NCBI RefSeq assembly: GCF_024721995.1
Contig: NZ_JANQBC010000001.1
Span: 62,001 to 126,000 of the forward strand
Length of the DNA: 64,000 bases
Reading direction: 5' to 3'
From: Paenibacillus radicibacter
Lineage (GTDB): Bacteria > Bacillota > Bacilli > Paenibacillales > NBRC-103111
Made by a program: the position numbers and the translations under genes. The notes beneath the pieces are model-generated. The model had not been told where the DNA came from and did not search any database. It saw only the letters and a program-made list of their open reading frames with translations. Shown here in pieces: positions 36,827 through 45,474 of the stretch; within the stretch, counting starts at the first letter, position 1, and every line of letters starts with the position of its first letter.

Positions 36827-36855
36827 AGTATGTTTCAAGTCGTTGGTATTGTCAA
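36827..36855 (-). promoter_or_regulatory. Promoter of the ECF importer operon
   Basis: A perfect -35 TTGACA (36850-36855 on the minus strand) and a -10 CATACT (36827-36832) with a 17-base spacer, about 33 bases before the ATG. The short leader leaves no room for a riboswitch. Confidence 0.6.
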
Positions 36856-36895
36856 TCTATTTTGTAAGGAATGGGTTAACAATCGAGTTGTGGAA

Positions 36896-36933
36896 TAAAA
36901 AAAGCTGAAGCCGTAAATAACCGACATCAGCTT
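36896..36933 (-). terminator. Terminator after the membrane-wHTH genes
   Basis: Stem AAGCTGA/TCAGCTT with extra pairs inside (CGG/CCG type), followed on the minus strand by a run of seven T. It lies 18 bases downstream of the gene ending at 36951. Confidence 0.8.
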
Positions 36934-36950
36934 AATTACTTTGTATGTAC

Positions 36951-37403
36951 TTATACGGATTCTGCTCTTCTCTTCTCCTCGTCTGTCAATACCTCTGTAA
37001 AGTGGTATACGTCCGAAGTATTTATCGCTTTTAATTTTCTAGCAATCCCCATACTCATAAAATAATCCAAATATCTCTTCGAATCTTGCAACGATAGTCC
37101 TGTTCTTATTGCAACTTCGAACGGAGTCACGCGGCCCTTTTTAAAGTCTACAAGTTCAAGAATATCCTGTTCGTTCTGCTCATAGTTCTCATCAAATTTG
37201 AGATTCCCTTTTTTAATCTGTTTGTGAGCTACATTCTTTTTTCGCGCTTCACTAGGAAACGTACTTCTATACATCGCATATGCCGAAAAGATCCCTGTAA
37301 TTACAATTAAAGTAATCCAAATATTTTCAATCGCTAGGATGATGAATTTCCAAATAAATCCTAAGATAAGTAACACAACAATAATGCCAACTACCATATC
37401 CAC
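36951..37403 (-). CDS. Membrane protein with C-terminal winged-helix-like domain (copy 2)
   Basis: A 150-residue unknown protein: two hydrophobic segments (about 4-22 and 28-46), a basic linker (SEARKKNVAHKQIKKGN), then a domain reading ILELVDFKKGRVTPFEVAIRTGLSL-x-DSKRYLDYFMSMGIARK and ending TDEEKRRAESV. The last part resembles a winged helix with recognition helix and wing. It is a clear paralog of the upstream gene 24 bases away. GTG 37403 or ATG 37397 after AAGGTGA. Function unknown. Confidence 0.75.
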   Translation of the reverse strand: MDMVVGIIVVLLILGFIWKFIILAIENIWITLIVITGIFSAYAMYRSTFPSEARKKNVAHKQIKKGNLKFDENYEQNEQDILELVDFKKGRVTPFEVAIRTGLSLQDSKRYLDYFMSMGIARKLKAINTSDVYHFTEVLTDEEKRRAESV

Positions 37404-37427
37404 AGTAAATCACCTTCTTCAGTTATA

Positions 37428-37892
37428 CTAGATCGCTTCTGCTTTCTTTTTCTCGTCTTCAGTAAGAATACCCATGAATTCATACACATAGGTTCCATTA
37501 TTCGCGATTTTTAATCGGACAAAGCCACTTTCTTTCAAGTATTCTAAGTATTTTTTAGCATGCTCTAATGATAGTTCTGTAGACATCGCAACATCTGTAG
37601 GGGTCACTAAACCTTTTTTGTTAACTGCAATTCTTATGATTTCTTTCTCCCTAGCGGCATAAACCTCATTCGTATCCGGTTGTTTTACATTCTTGTCGTC
37701 ATTCGGATTTAGAATTAGCTTTTGATAAAACATTATCAGTAATGAAGAACCGAGAACCATTGGGAACGTTATCCAAAAATTCTTAACCACTGCATTAACA
37801 ACTATTGTAATTACAACCACAAACAATACCCACCATAGTATCTTTGCTATCTTTGCGATTTCTGTTACTTTTGGTATTTTCACATGAACCAT
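37428..37892 (-). CDS. Membrane protein with C-terminal winged-helix-like domain (copy 1)
   Basis: About 154 residues, same layout as its neighbour: two membrane segments (ILWWVLFVVVITIVVNAVV and ITFPMVLGSSLLIMFYQKLI), linker, then IIRIAVNKKGLVTPTDVAMSTELSLEHAKKYLEYLKESGFVRL (seen near 100-142) and ending EDEKKKAEAI. ATG at 37892 or GTG at 37883; GAAGGG suits the GTG. A longer TTG frame to 37943 lacks support. The pair forms a small operon ended by the 36896 terminator. Confidence 0.75.
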   Translation of the reverse strand: MVHVKIPKVTEIAKIAKILWWVLFVVVITIVVNAVVKNFWITFPMVLGSSLLIMFYQKLILNPNDDKNVKQPDTNEVYAAREKEIIRIAVNKKGLVTPTDVAMSTELSLEHAKKYLEYLKESGFVRLKIANNGTYVYEFMGILTEDEKKKAEAI

Positions 37893-37967
37893 CCCTTCAT
37901 CTTCCAGTACTATTAGTGTAAAGGGTATGGTTCTGTCATACAAGACATAAAGGGAAATTTTACGACA

Positions 37968-38891
37968 TTAATCGTCACTCATTCCCCATTCTTCCTCAAT
38001 GAACAATTGATTGATCGCCTCACCTGCCTCATAGCCATCACTTGCAGCACAAATGAGCCCGTTGAACAAATGCTTTGCATCTCCAATAATGTATAAACCA
38101 TCAACTGCCGTAAGTCCCTTACTATTTGTAGCAAAATGCCCCTTATCATCGAGTTGCACGCCAAATTTCTCAGGTATTGATGTGTGCAGCTTAACCCCCG
38201 TATCCATGATGTAACCCGCTGTGCGAGCAACCATCTCTCCACTATTCAACAGAACCCCTTGCAATTGTTTCTCATCGACCACAAGCTTACCAATAGGTTC
38301 CTCCACAATACGAATCTGCCTTGCCTCCATTTGCGCTCTTAAACCTTCTTCCAGCTCTGCTCGTCCATTCGTAAACACAACGATATCCTTGTTCCAATGA
38401 TGAATGAGTGGTACATAATGCTTGAGTCCTTTTCCGTTGCCAAACAATGCTATTGCTGCATCTTGATGCTCATATCCATCGCAATAAGGGCAAGGAAACA
38501 CGGTTGACCCATATGCCTCCTTCAAACCCTCTATATCTGGCAAATGATCTTGAACCCCTGTTGCTACTATCAACTTCCGACCATTGTATACCTCTCCACC
38601 TTTTATTTTTACAGTAAAAATATATTCAGATATCTGCGCACTCTCTGCATATCCCTTCACAATCTGTATCGACTTATATCGATGTAGCTCTTCCATCGCA
38701 ATACGCTTAAATTCAAGTGGATGAATACCATCTCTTGTCAAATAACCGTGAGAAGCTTGCGTGACGGCATTACGCGGCTGACCTGCATCAATCACAACGA
38801 CTTGTCTCATTGAACGGCCTAACACTAAAGCTGCACTAAGTCCTGCAGGGCCACCTCCAATAATGACAACATCCCATAACTTCGTATCCAT
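37968..38891 (-). CDS. Thioredoxin-reductase-like FAD/NAD(P) oxidoreductase
   Basis: A 307-residue flavoprotein: FAD site VVIIGGGPAGLSAALVLGRSMRQVVVIDAG (residues 8-37), redox-type motif FPCPYCDGYEH with CxxC (about 132-142), NAD(P) segment IALFGNGKGL, and the final FAD contact GLYIIGDAKH. The disulfide is in the thioredoxin-reductase position, but the NADPH motif is shorter than in classical TrxB, so it is better called TrxB-like. Ribosome site weak. Divergent from the bactofilin operon. Confidence 0.88.
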   Translation of the reverse strand: MDTKLWDVVIIGGGPAGLSAALVLGRSMRQVVVIDAGQPRNAVTQASHGYLTRDGIHPLEFKRIAMEELHRYKSIQIVKGYAESAQISEYIFTVKIKGGEVYNGRKLIVATGVQDHLPDIEGLKEAYGSTVFPCPYCDGYEHQDAAIALFGNGKGLKHYVPLIHHWNKDIVVFTNGRAELEEGLRAQMEARQIRIVEEPIGKLVVDEKQLQGVLLNSGEMVARTAGYIMDTGVKLHTSIPEKFGVQLDDKGHFATNSKGLTAVDGLYIIGDAKHLFNGLICAASDGYEAGEAINQLFIEEEWGMSDD

Positions 38892-39097
38892 TCGAATTAG
38901 CCCACACTCCTCGCTATCACTTCATCATCCTGAAATAAATCTGCTACCTCCTAATATTTCTCATATCGATTCGCCCTATCCGTTAATTCAATGAACCTGT
39001 CAGCAAATTATTTACCAATAACAAAAGAAAGCACTACCTTATCGTAACGTATCAACGTAACAACCCCCTCGAAACATTGCTGATTTTTTTGGGATAT

Positions 39098-39251
39098 AAC
39101 GAAACAGTGTTAGTTACTCATTGTATAACAAACGCATACTAAATTAGCTAAAATCCCTTATTATTAAAGGGTTTTTCACTTTTTAGTTCAGTTATTAATT
39201 TTATTGTTTATAAAAAACATAACAAACCCTGTTTACAACGTAACAGTGTTA
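39098..39251. promoter_or_regulatory. Repeated TAACAGTGTTA-type operator sites
   Basis: Two copies of AACGWAACAGTGTTA at 39098-39112 and 39237-39251, and a partial AACGTAACA at 39054-39062. The core WAACAGTGTTA is a near-palindrome centred on one G. The second copy lies in the spacer of the promoter at 39232-39260. A CATAACA/TGTTATG inverted pair also spans 39218-39254. Otherwise this 450-base gap (38892-39343) has only a small CCCTT/AAGGG hairpin near 39155-39172 and no coding frame. Confidence 0.6.
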
Positions 39252-39260
39252 TGTTATATT
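39232..39260 (+). promoter_or_regulatory. Promoter of the bactofilin-DrrAB operon
   Basis: -35 TTTACA (39232-39237), 17-base spacer, -10 TATATT (39255-39260). Both hexamers match the vegetative consensus at five of six positions. The spacer contains the TAACAGTGTTA operator. Confidence 0.68.
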
Positions 39261-39270
39261 GAGTTCACGA

Positions 39271-39314
39271 AAGCAGGAAGTAATTGGATAATCAACTCAT
39301 ATAACTTCTTGCTT
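39271..39314 (+). promoter_or_regulatory. Leader hairpin
   Basis: AAGCAGGAAGT/ACTTCTTGCTT, 11 pairs with one G-U, 22-base loop, located in the 5' leader between the -10 box and the GGAGGGG ribosome site of the bactofilin-like gene. No T-run follows, so an mRNA-stability or translational role is more likely than termination. Confidence 0.5.
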
Positions 39315-39343
39315 AATAATGGAAAATGTGGAGGGGTAATAAG

Positions 39344-40078
39344 ATGAGAGAACGTGTAAGTAATTTAATTATTAATGGATCTGGAACTTCAGGTGGCGGA
39401 GATTTTCAAAAAGTTAAGATTAGTGGTAGTGGTAAGGTATCTGGCAACGTGGAGTGTCTAGATTTTCACTGCAGTGGCAGTGGCGTAGTCTATGGCGATG
39501 TGAAGGCTGGATATATGAATGCTAGCGGCTCTGTAGGTGTAGAAGGTAATCTGATTACAGAGGAACTGAAGGTTAGTGGTTCGGCTCGTGTAGACGGCGA
39601 CGCATTCATGAAAGAAGCAAGTGTTAGTGGTTACATGAAAGTTAAAGGTCAATTGACAGCGAACGAAATTTCGATCAACGGTGCGATTGAAGTGAAAGAT
39701 GATGTCTCCGTAGATGAGTTCAACGTAAAGGGCGGATTCCGGATTGCAGGGCAACTGCATGCGAAGAAAATTGATATTCAGCTTTACGGTGATGGTCATG
39801 TCAAATCAATTAACGCCGATCAAATCGAAGTTCGTCGTAACATGTTAGGCGGTCTTAGTGTGATGAAGATGATCAAGACCCACTTCCAATCGCTTCACAA
39901 TGAGCTTCATGTCGATGTGATCGAAGGGGAAAATATTACCTTGGAATATACAACAGCGAAAGTCGTTCGCGGTAAGAACGTTACGATTGGCGCAGGTTGC
40001 AAGATTGATCTCGTTGAATACACAGGACGCTATGAAATGCATGGTGATGCGAAAGTCGGGCAAAGCCGACTAGTCTAA
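39344..40078 (+). CDS. Bactofilin-like polymer-forming protein
   Basis: A 244-residue protein made of short repeating beta turns (KISGSGKVSGNVE, FHCSGSGVVYGDVK, ELKVSGSARVDGDA, SVSGYMKVKGQL), like the right-handed beta-helix of bactofilins, which form cytoplasmic filaments. A non-repetitive segment (residues about 165-200) interrupts before a last strand set. No membrane segment. The ATG at 39344 follows GGAGGGG; the earlier ATG at 39326 has no site. First gene of an operon with an ABC exporter. Confidence 0.82.
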   Translation: MRERVSNLIINGSGTSGGGDFQKVKISGSGKVSGNVECLDFHCSGSGVVYGDVKAGYMNASGSVGVEGNLITEELKVSGSARVDGDAFMKEASVSGYMKVKGQLTANEISINGAIEVKDDVSVDEFNVKGGFRIAGQLHAKKIDIQLYGDGHVKSINADQIEVRRNMLGGLSVMKMIKTHFQSLHNELHVDVIEGENITLEYTTAKVVRGKNVTIGAGCKIDLVEYTGRYEMHGDAKVGQSRLV

Positions 40079-40116
40079 GTCTGATCCAATGATTAGTTAT
40101 ATAAGGAGGAATTCAA

Positions 40117-40878
40117 ATGATTAACAAGTCCATTCAAGTAAAAGGATTACAAAAATCCTACAAGCAGCATCAAGTCCTTAAGGGTGTAGATTTTGAAGTG
40201 GAAAAAGGAAGTATCTTCGCACTGCTTGGCTCTAACGGTGCAGGTAAAACAACAGTGGTTAAGATCCTCTCTACTCTGCTGAAACAAGACAGTGGAACAG
40301 CAACTGTAAACGGTTATAACGTTTCATCTAACCCCGATCATGTGCGCCATTCAATCAGTTTGACCGGACAATTCGCAGCGGTAGATGAGAACTTAACGGG
40401 ACTTGAAAATCTCATCATGATCGCCAAGCTGCGACACCTCGATAAACCTAAACAAATCGCCAGCGATTTACTTGCACGGTTCGGATTAACGGAAGCAGCA
40501 AGTCGAAAGGCATCTACGTATTCGGGTGGTATGCGTCGTAGACTCGATCTCGCGATGAGCGTTGTCGGTAAACCACAAATTATCTTCCTCGATGAGCCGA
40601 CTACTGGGCTTGATCCTGAGGCACGAATCGAAGTATGGAAGGTCGTAGAAGAACTTGCTAAGGGTGGTACGACCGTGTTTCTCACAACTCAGTATTTAGA
40701 GGAGGCGGAACAACTAGCCGATCGAATTGCGATCTTGCATGAAGGCAAAATTATCGCAAACGGCACCCTATCCGATCTTAAAAAGCTGTTCCCAGCTGCA
40801 AAAGTGGAATATATCGAAAAACAACCATCATTGGAAGAGATCTTCCTTTCAATCATCGGTAAGAAGGAGGCTATTTAA
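40117..40878 (+). CDS. ABC exporter ATP-binding protein (DrrA-like)
   Basis: A 253-residue ATPase: Walker A LLGSNGAGKTTVVKIL, signature YSGGMRRRLDLAMSV, Walker B IIFLDEPTTGLDPEAR, and the C-terminal EKQPSLEEIFLSI typical of DrrA-type drug/lipid exporters. ATG after AAGGAGG. Ends directly at the permease ATG (no gap). Confidence 0.93.
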   Translation: MINKSIQVKGLQKSYKQHQVLKGVDFEVEKGSIFALLGSNGAGKTTVVKILSTLLKQDSGTATVNGYNVSSNPDHVRHSISLTGQFAAVDENLTGLENLIMIAKLRHLDKPKQIASDLLARFGLTEAASRKASTYSGGMRRRLDLAMSVVGKPQIIFLDEPTTGLDPEARIEVWKVVEELAKGGTTVFLTTQYLEEAEQLADRIAILHEGKIIANGTLSDLKKLFPAAKVEYIEKQPSLEEIFLSIIGKKEAI

Positions 40879-41646
40879 ATGGAAACGATTAAGAAACATT
40901 ATTTCAGTGATTTGGGTGTCATGGTCGGGCGCTCTATGCGCCACATATTCCGCAGTATGGATACGATCATCACGGTTACCATTATGCCGATTGCATTTAT
41001 GTTACTGTTTGTCTATGTGTTCGGAGGTGCCATCCAAACCGGCACAGATAATTACGTCAATTACTTATTACCAGGTATTCTGTTAATTGCTATTGCAAGT
41101 GGTACGGCTTACACGTCTTACCGACTGTTTATCGATGTGCAACGTGGCATATTCGAACGTTTCCACTCCATGCCGATTGCACGATCCACCATGTTATGGG
41201 GACATGTGTTAAGTTCGCTAGTATCCAATGCTCTTTCGGTTATCGTCATCATTGGAGTAGCGTTGTTAATGGGCTTTCGTTCGTCGGCAGGAATCTTGCC
41301 ATGGCTTGCCGTAATCGGTATACTCGCTCTCTTCACCCTAGCTCTTACTTGGATCGCAGCGATTGCTGGACTATCGGCTAAATCGGTTGATGGAGCAAGT
41401 GCCTTCTCCTACCCTCTCATCTTCCTACCATTCATCAGCTCCGCATTTGTACCAACCGATTCGATGCCTACAGTAGTACGAGTTTTTGCCGAAAACCAGC
41501 CTGTAACTGCGATTGTTGAAGCCATTCGTGCTCTACTAACAGGTCAGCCGGTTGGAAATGACATATGGACTGCACTTGCGTGGTGTTTCGGAATTATGAT
41601 CGTGGCTTATTTCTTCGCCATGCGTGTGTATAAGAAACGGATCTAA
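40879..41646 (+). CDS. ABC-2 type permease (DrrB-like)
   Basis: A 255-residue membrane protein with six helices. MRHIFRSMDTIITVTIMPIAFMLLFVYVFGGAI and ERFHSMPIARSTMLWGHVLSS are the standard ABC-2/DrrB landmarks (visible at 14-46 and 94-114), and ENQPVTAIVEAIRALLTGQPV near the end. Pairs with the adjacent ATPase as an exporter of unknown substrate, possibly an antimicrobial or a lipid. Confidence 0.92.
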   Translation: METIKKHYFSDLGVMVGRSMRHIFRSMDTIITVTIMPIAFMLLFVYVFGGAIQTGTDNYVNYLLPGILLIAIASGTAYTSYRLFIDVQRGIFERFHSMPIARSTMLWGHVLSSLVSNALSVIVIIGVALLMGFRSSAGILPWLAVIGILALFTLALTWIAAIAGLSAKSVDGASAFSYPLIFLPFISSAFVPTDSMPTVVRVFAENQPVTAIVEAIRALLTGQPVGNDIWTALAWCFGIMIVAYFFAMRVYKKRI

Positions 41647-41656
41647 AAAACAGAAA

Positions 41657-41697
41657 AAAGCCGACCAAGACTGTATTACCCAGCTTTGGTCGGCTTT
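41657..41697 (+). terminator. Terminator of the bactofilin-DrrAB operon
   Basis: Stem AAAGCCGACCAA/TTGGTCGGCTTT, 12 bp perfect, 17-base loop, 11 bases after the permease stop. Weak T-run. Confidence 0.82.
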
Positions 41698-41770
41698 AAT
41701 GTCCATCTGGTTTTCAAAAACCATCCACAAAAGATTGCCTTTAAACTGCCCGTTTCGGAGGTTCATATGC

Positions 41771-42649
41771 TTATTGCGATCTGTAGTCTTGAATAATGAC
41801 ATCGATCACATGCTTCCCCCAATGTGAAGCTTCTGAGTTTGGTTCATTCCAGGCATAGGTGATGAGTGCTTTCCACAAAGCCCAACCGCGTGCGCGATTA
41901 ATCGTATCCCGATTAGCGTTCATGCGGCTGAGGAATAAGTTACGACTTTCATGATCAAAGAAATTCCATGCCATCACAAGATCGCTGGAAGGATCACCAA
42001 CGCCCATAGTTCCAAAGTCAATGACACCGCACAATCGCCCATTTTGCACAAGTAAATTGCCAACTGCCACGTCACCATGCAGCCATAGCGGTGCAGATTG
42101 ATATGTTGTCGCAAGGGCAAGCTCCCATATTTCTGTTAAGAGCTTTTGATCAGATTGGTCGGATAGCTTGTCAATAACGGACCTTGTATCTTGATCGTAA
42201 ACCGCTAAATTTCCCCCACGATGATAGTTTTGTATGCCAGCTGGAATGCCCTGGCTTGCATCGATCGCTTGTAGTTCTTTTAGAAAGCCAGCAAGATCTT
42301 CAGCAAATTCATTTAAACTGTGTATGTTGGAGTGTGTAACGGTTTCGCCTTCAATCCATCGGTTGACGGACCATGGAAGGGGATATTCATTTGTCGGCTT
42401 ACCTTGTGCAATAGGGACCGGGATGGGTAATGACAGAAGTGGCTTGAAAATAGGGAGCCAGGTCATCTCTTTCTCAACCGCCGAGGCGTAACTTTCATGA
42501 CTTGGTAGGCGAACGGTCATCTCGCTTCCCAACCGATAGGTGCGGTTATCGTGTCCACTTTTTTCCACAGGTACTATCTCTAAGTCCTTCCACTCAGGGA
42601 ATTGACTATTGATTAATTGACGAACCACAACAGTCGTAATTTCAATCAT
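41771..42649 (-). CDS. Aminoglycoside phosphotransferase (APH) family protein
   Basis: A 292-residue kinase-fold protein. Brenner-type loop LHGDVAVGNLLV (catalytic Asp; Asn), metal site GVIDFGTMGVGDPSSDL, and DNRTYRLGSEMTVRLPS in the N-lobe. Family members phosphorylate aminoglycosides or unrelated small molecules such as homoserine or choline; no resistance role can be claimed. ATG after AGAGGAGA. Confidence 0.88.
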   Translation of the reverse strand: MIEITTVVVRQLINSQFPEWKDLEIVPVEKSGHDNRTYRLGSEMTVRLPSHESYASAVEKEMTWLPIFKPLLSLPIPVPIAQGKPTNEYPLPWSVNRWIEGETVTHSNIHSLNEFAEDLAGFLKELQAIDASQGIPAGIQNYHRGGNLAVYDQDTRSVIDKLSDQSDQKLLTEIWELALATTYQSAPLWLHGDVAVGNLLVQNGRLCGVIDFGTMGVGDPSSDLVMAWNFFDHESRNLFLSRMNANRDTINRARGWALWKALITYAWNEPNSEASHWGKHVIDVIIQDYRSQ

Positions 42650-42742
42650 TTCATTCTCCTCTTTCTTTCCTCAAAAGTTATAGATCGTAATCATATATAG
42701 ATCATAACAATTCACCACGGAGATATCTAAGGATAAAACTCA

Positions 42743-42786
42743 TAAAAAAAAACTGTGCACCCCAAGTTTCCTTGGAATGCACAGCT
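42743..42786 (-). terminator. Terminator of the oxidoreductase operon
   Basis: Stem CTGTGCA/TGCACAG, with an inner AAG/CTT, followed on the minus strand by nine T. It is 17 bases downstream of the small gene ending at 42803. Confidence 0.9.
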
Positions 42787-42802
42787 CTCGTGTTACAACT
42801 AG

Positions 42803-43099
42803 CTATTCAATTACCGTCTCACGCTGTACAGACGCTACTCCCCCACGCAAGTAGAGCAAGTTCTGAGGATCGTTCTTCAGCTTCACGTTAAATATCTTCA
42901 TCTGATGCTCGGATACTTCAAGCACAAACCACGAAACCTTGCCATCCCTATCAAGAAATGCAGGTTCTGCCTCCAAATGTGCCTTCGCTTCCTCTTCCGT
43001 CTCCCAATTCTGAACCCCATAGTACGCCAGCTCATAATGATTCACAAGCATTCGCGTATAGATTTGCTCTGTTTCAGGATGATGCAATACGAATGCCAT
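42803..43099 (-). CDS. Small hypothetical protein in the oxidoreductase operon
   Basis: A 98-residue soluble protein (FVLHHPETEQIYTRMLVNHYELAYYG, EEEAKAHLEAEPAF, SWFVLEVSEHQMKIFNVKLKNDPQNLLYLRGG seen in order). No cysteine cluster, membrane segment or known motif. ATG after TTGGAGG. 15 bases after the alpha-beta subunit gene and before its terminator, so it is cotranscribed; role unknown, perhaps an accessory factor. Confidence 0.78.
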   Translation of the reverse strand: MAFVLHHPETEQIYTRMLVNHYELAYYGVQNWETEEEAKAHLEAEPAFLDRDGKVSWFVLEVSEHQMKIFNVKLKNDPQNLLYLRGGVASVQRETVIE

Positions 43100-43114
43100 G
43101 TCTAGCCTCCAAGT

Positions 43115-45421
43115 TTATAGATACGGATTCTCGTGCTTCGCTTTCAAGATCGACCAACGACGCTCGACTTCTTCTTCAAAGGCAACTAGCGTCTGCGCAT
43201 AAGCTTCCTTCGTCATATGGCGAGTCTTACCCATCGTCTTGAGCCAGTCGCTAAGCGGAATCTTCTTGCTCTTGTCTTCTGGATTGTACGTAATCGTCGT
43301 TACGCCATTCTCCACCTCATATAGCGGGAAGAAACAAGAATCAACAGCTGCATTTACAATGTTCGTGCCGTCTTCATCTTCAGACAACCAGTTCAATGGA
43401 CATGCTATCAAGATTTTACCGTACACCATACCTTCATGCTGTGCATACCATTGTGCTTTCGCAGCTTTCTTCACGAGATCCTGCGGGAACGCTTCACTTC
43501 CAGTGAATACATACGGAATGTGGGTAGCAGCCATAATTTGAGCTGTATCTTTATGGTGGAACAGCTTACCGCCTTTTTTGGAACCAACATTCGATGTTGA
43601 AGTACGGTGTCCAATTGGAGTCGAGTACGACTGCTGCGCACCTGTATTCATGTAACCTTCATTATCGTACTCAAGAATAATCATCTTGTGGTTACGAAGT
43701 GCAGCCCCGATTGCTGGCCCCATTCCGATATCCATACCACCGTCACCTGTTACCATGACGAATGTGAAATCATCTTTCAAGTTCAAGTGATCCAGTTCTC
43801 CACGACGCTTACGCTCCCAGAACATCTCAACCACACCGGAAAGTGTCGCTGCACCATTTTGGAACAAGTTATGGATGTAAGTCGCTTTGTGAGCGGAATA
43901 CGGATAACCTGTTGTAACAACCATCGCACAACCTGTGTGGAATAGTGCTACGATGTCGCCTTCAATCCCTTTGAAGAACAGTTCTAAACCAGAGAAAATA
44001 CCACAGCCTGGACAGGCACCATGACCAGGAGCAATACGCTTCGGCTTCTTCGTTAGAGAACGAAGTGGCGGGATTCTTACGTTCAGCTTCCCCGTCTCTT
44101 CATCTTGTTTTACCGTAATAAGACCTGTATTGAGATCTTCATATTTCATCGGATTCGTGACACGCTGCGGTTTTTTCGAAGGATCACCAGGTGTATGACC
44201 ATAATAGTCGAACGGTACTTCGACTTTGCCTTTTTGGACCGCATCGATTGCGAATTGGAATAGGTTATGACCATCTTCTGCATAGAAGTCCTTGCCACCT
44301 AGACCGTAAATACGGCTGATGACCATCGTCGTGCTATTTCCTTCTGTGAAAAGAGCTGCCTTGATCTCATTGACCATATTACCGCCATGCGCACCATAAG
44401 AATCGGCACGGTCGCCGACAGTGATTGCTTTAACATTCTTCAATGCTTCTGCAATTGCTTTGGCAGGGAACGGACGAATCATATTCGGTGCAACAGAACC
44501 AGCCTTAATACCTTGAGCACGAAGCTGATCGACAACGTCCTTAATAATCTCAGAAGATGAATTCATTAAGAATACAGCTACTTCCGCATCTTCCATGCGA
44601 TAGAGATCAAGTACTGGATAGTCGCGACCTGTAAGTGCCAGATATTCTTTGCGAATACGGTCAAACACTTCACCCGCATTGTACATCGCAACCGATTGTT
44701 GGTAACAGTTGTTAATGTAATCCGGCTCATTCATGTAAGGACCGACTGTGATTGGGTTATCGCGATCTAATGTATCTGGATAGCCAATCGGCGGCTGCTC
44801 CCCAATAAACTTGTGTACATCTTCACGGGTTGCAATCGTCTGTACACGACGCTTCTGGTGAGAAGTAAAGTATCCATCAGACGCAACAATAACAGGCAAG
44901 CGCACATCTGCATCTTCAGCCAATTTGATCGCCATAATGTTCATATCGTATACCGCTTGTGGATCACGACACATGAGGATCGGCCAACCCGTATTTAATG
45001 CATAGTACAAATCGGAATGATCGCCATGAATATCAAGCGGACCTGATACCGAGCGACATACTAGATTCATTACCATAGGAAAACGCGTACCCGATTGCAC
45101 AGGCATTTGTTCGATCATATATAAATAACCGTTCGCACTCGTCGCATTGAATACACGTCCGCCAGCTGTAGATGCACCATAGCAAATACCTGCCGAACCA
45201 TGCTCCCCGTCAGCCGGGATCAATACGATATCATGCTGACCGTTCACTTTCATCATATCTAAAAACTGAGCAACCTCAGTCGATGGGGAAATTGGGAAAT
45301 AACCCATCACGTGATAATTAATTTGATGTGCAGCATACGCTGCCATTTCGTTACCAGACTCGTATACCACTTTCTGTTCTACGGTTCCGGATTGAAGCTC
45401 TTTTTTCATATCAATCGCCAC
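43115..45421 (-). CDS. 2-oxoacid:ferredoxin oxidoreductase, fused alpha-beta subunits
   Basis: A 768-residue fusion that oxidatively decarboxylates a 2-oxoacid (probably pyruvate) to acyl-CoA with ferredoxin. Alpha part (to about 430): MGYFPISPSTEVAQFL, GEHGSAGICYGASTAGGRVF, MNLVCRSVSGPLDIHGDHSD. Beta part: RIAPGHGACPGCGIF and VTGDGGMDIGMGPAIGAAL with the TPP-binding Asp and following Asn (YDNEGYMNTGAQQS). GTG start at 45421 after AAGGGTGG. 53 bases from the gamma-delta gene. Pyruvate is the likeliest substrate but is not proved. Confidence 0.9.
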   Translation of the reverse strand: MAIDMKKELQSGTVEQKVVYESGNEMAAYAAHQINYHVMGYFPISPSTEVAQFLDMMKVNGQHDIVLIPADGEHGSAGICYGASTAGGRVFNATSANGYLYMIEQMPVQSGTRFPMVMNLVCRSVSGPLDIHGDHSDLYYALNTGWPILMCRDPQAVYDMNIMAIKLAEDADVRLPVIVASDGYFTSHQKRRVQTIATREDVHKFIGEQPPIGYPDTLDRDNPITVGPYMNEPDYINNCYQQSVAMYNAGEVFDRIRKEYLALTGRDYPVLDLYRMEDAEVAVFLMNSSSEIIKDVVDQLRAQGIKAGSVAPNMIRPFPAKAIAEALKNVKAITVGDRADSYGAHGGNMVNEIKAALFTEGNSTTMVISRIYGLGGKDFYAEDGHNLFQFAIDAVQKGKVEVPFDYYGHTPGDPSKKPQRVTNPMKYEDLNTGLITVKQDEETGKLNVRIPPLRSLTKKPKRIAPGHGACPGCGIFSGLELFFKGIEGDIVALFHTGCAMVVTTGYPYSAHKATYIHNLFQNGAATLSGVVEMFWERKRRGELDHLNLKDDFTFVMVTGDGGMDIGMGPAIGAALRNHKMIILEYDNEGYMNTGAQQSYSTPIGHRTSTSNVGSKKGGKLFHHKDTAQIMAATHIPYVFTGSEAFPQDLVKKAAKAQWYAQHEGMVYGKILIACPLNWLSEDEDGTNIVNAAVDSCFFPLYEVENGVTTITYNPEDKSKKIPLSDWLKTMGKTRHMTKEAYAQTLVAFEEEVERRWSILKAKHENPYL

Positions 45422-45474
45422 AGCAATTCCACCCTTCTTGAATCAAGTATTAAATTGATTCTCTAAATGAAAAA

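Noticed and set aside
36795-36950. TPP riboswitch ahead of the ECF importer
   Set aside because: No conserved TPP core found on the minus strand; the region is a short promoter plus an unrelated terminator.
39098-39251. CRISPR-like repeats
   Set aside because: Only two full copies of a 15-base motif, irregularly spaced within a promoter region; better read as operator sites.
41771-42649. Antibiotic-resistance aminoglycoside kinase
   Set aside because: Only fold-level motifs are present; the family is broad and no resistance subtype can be recognised.
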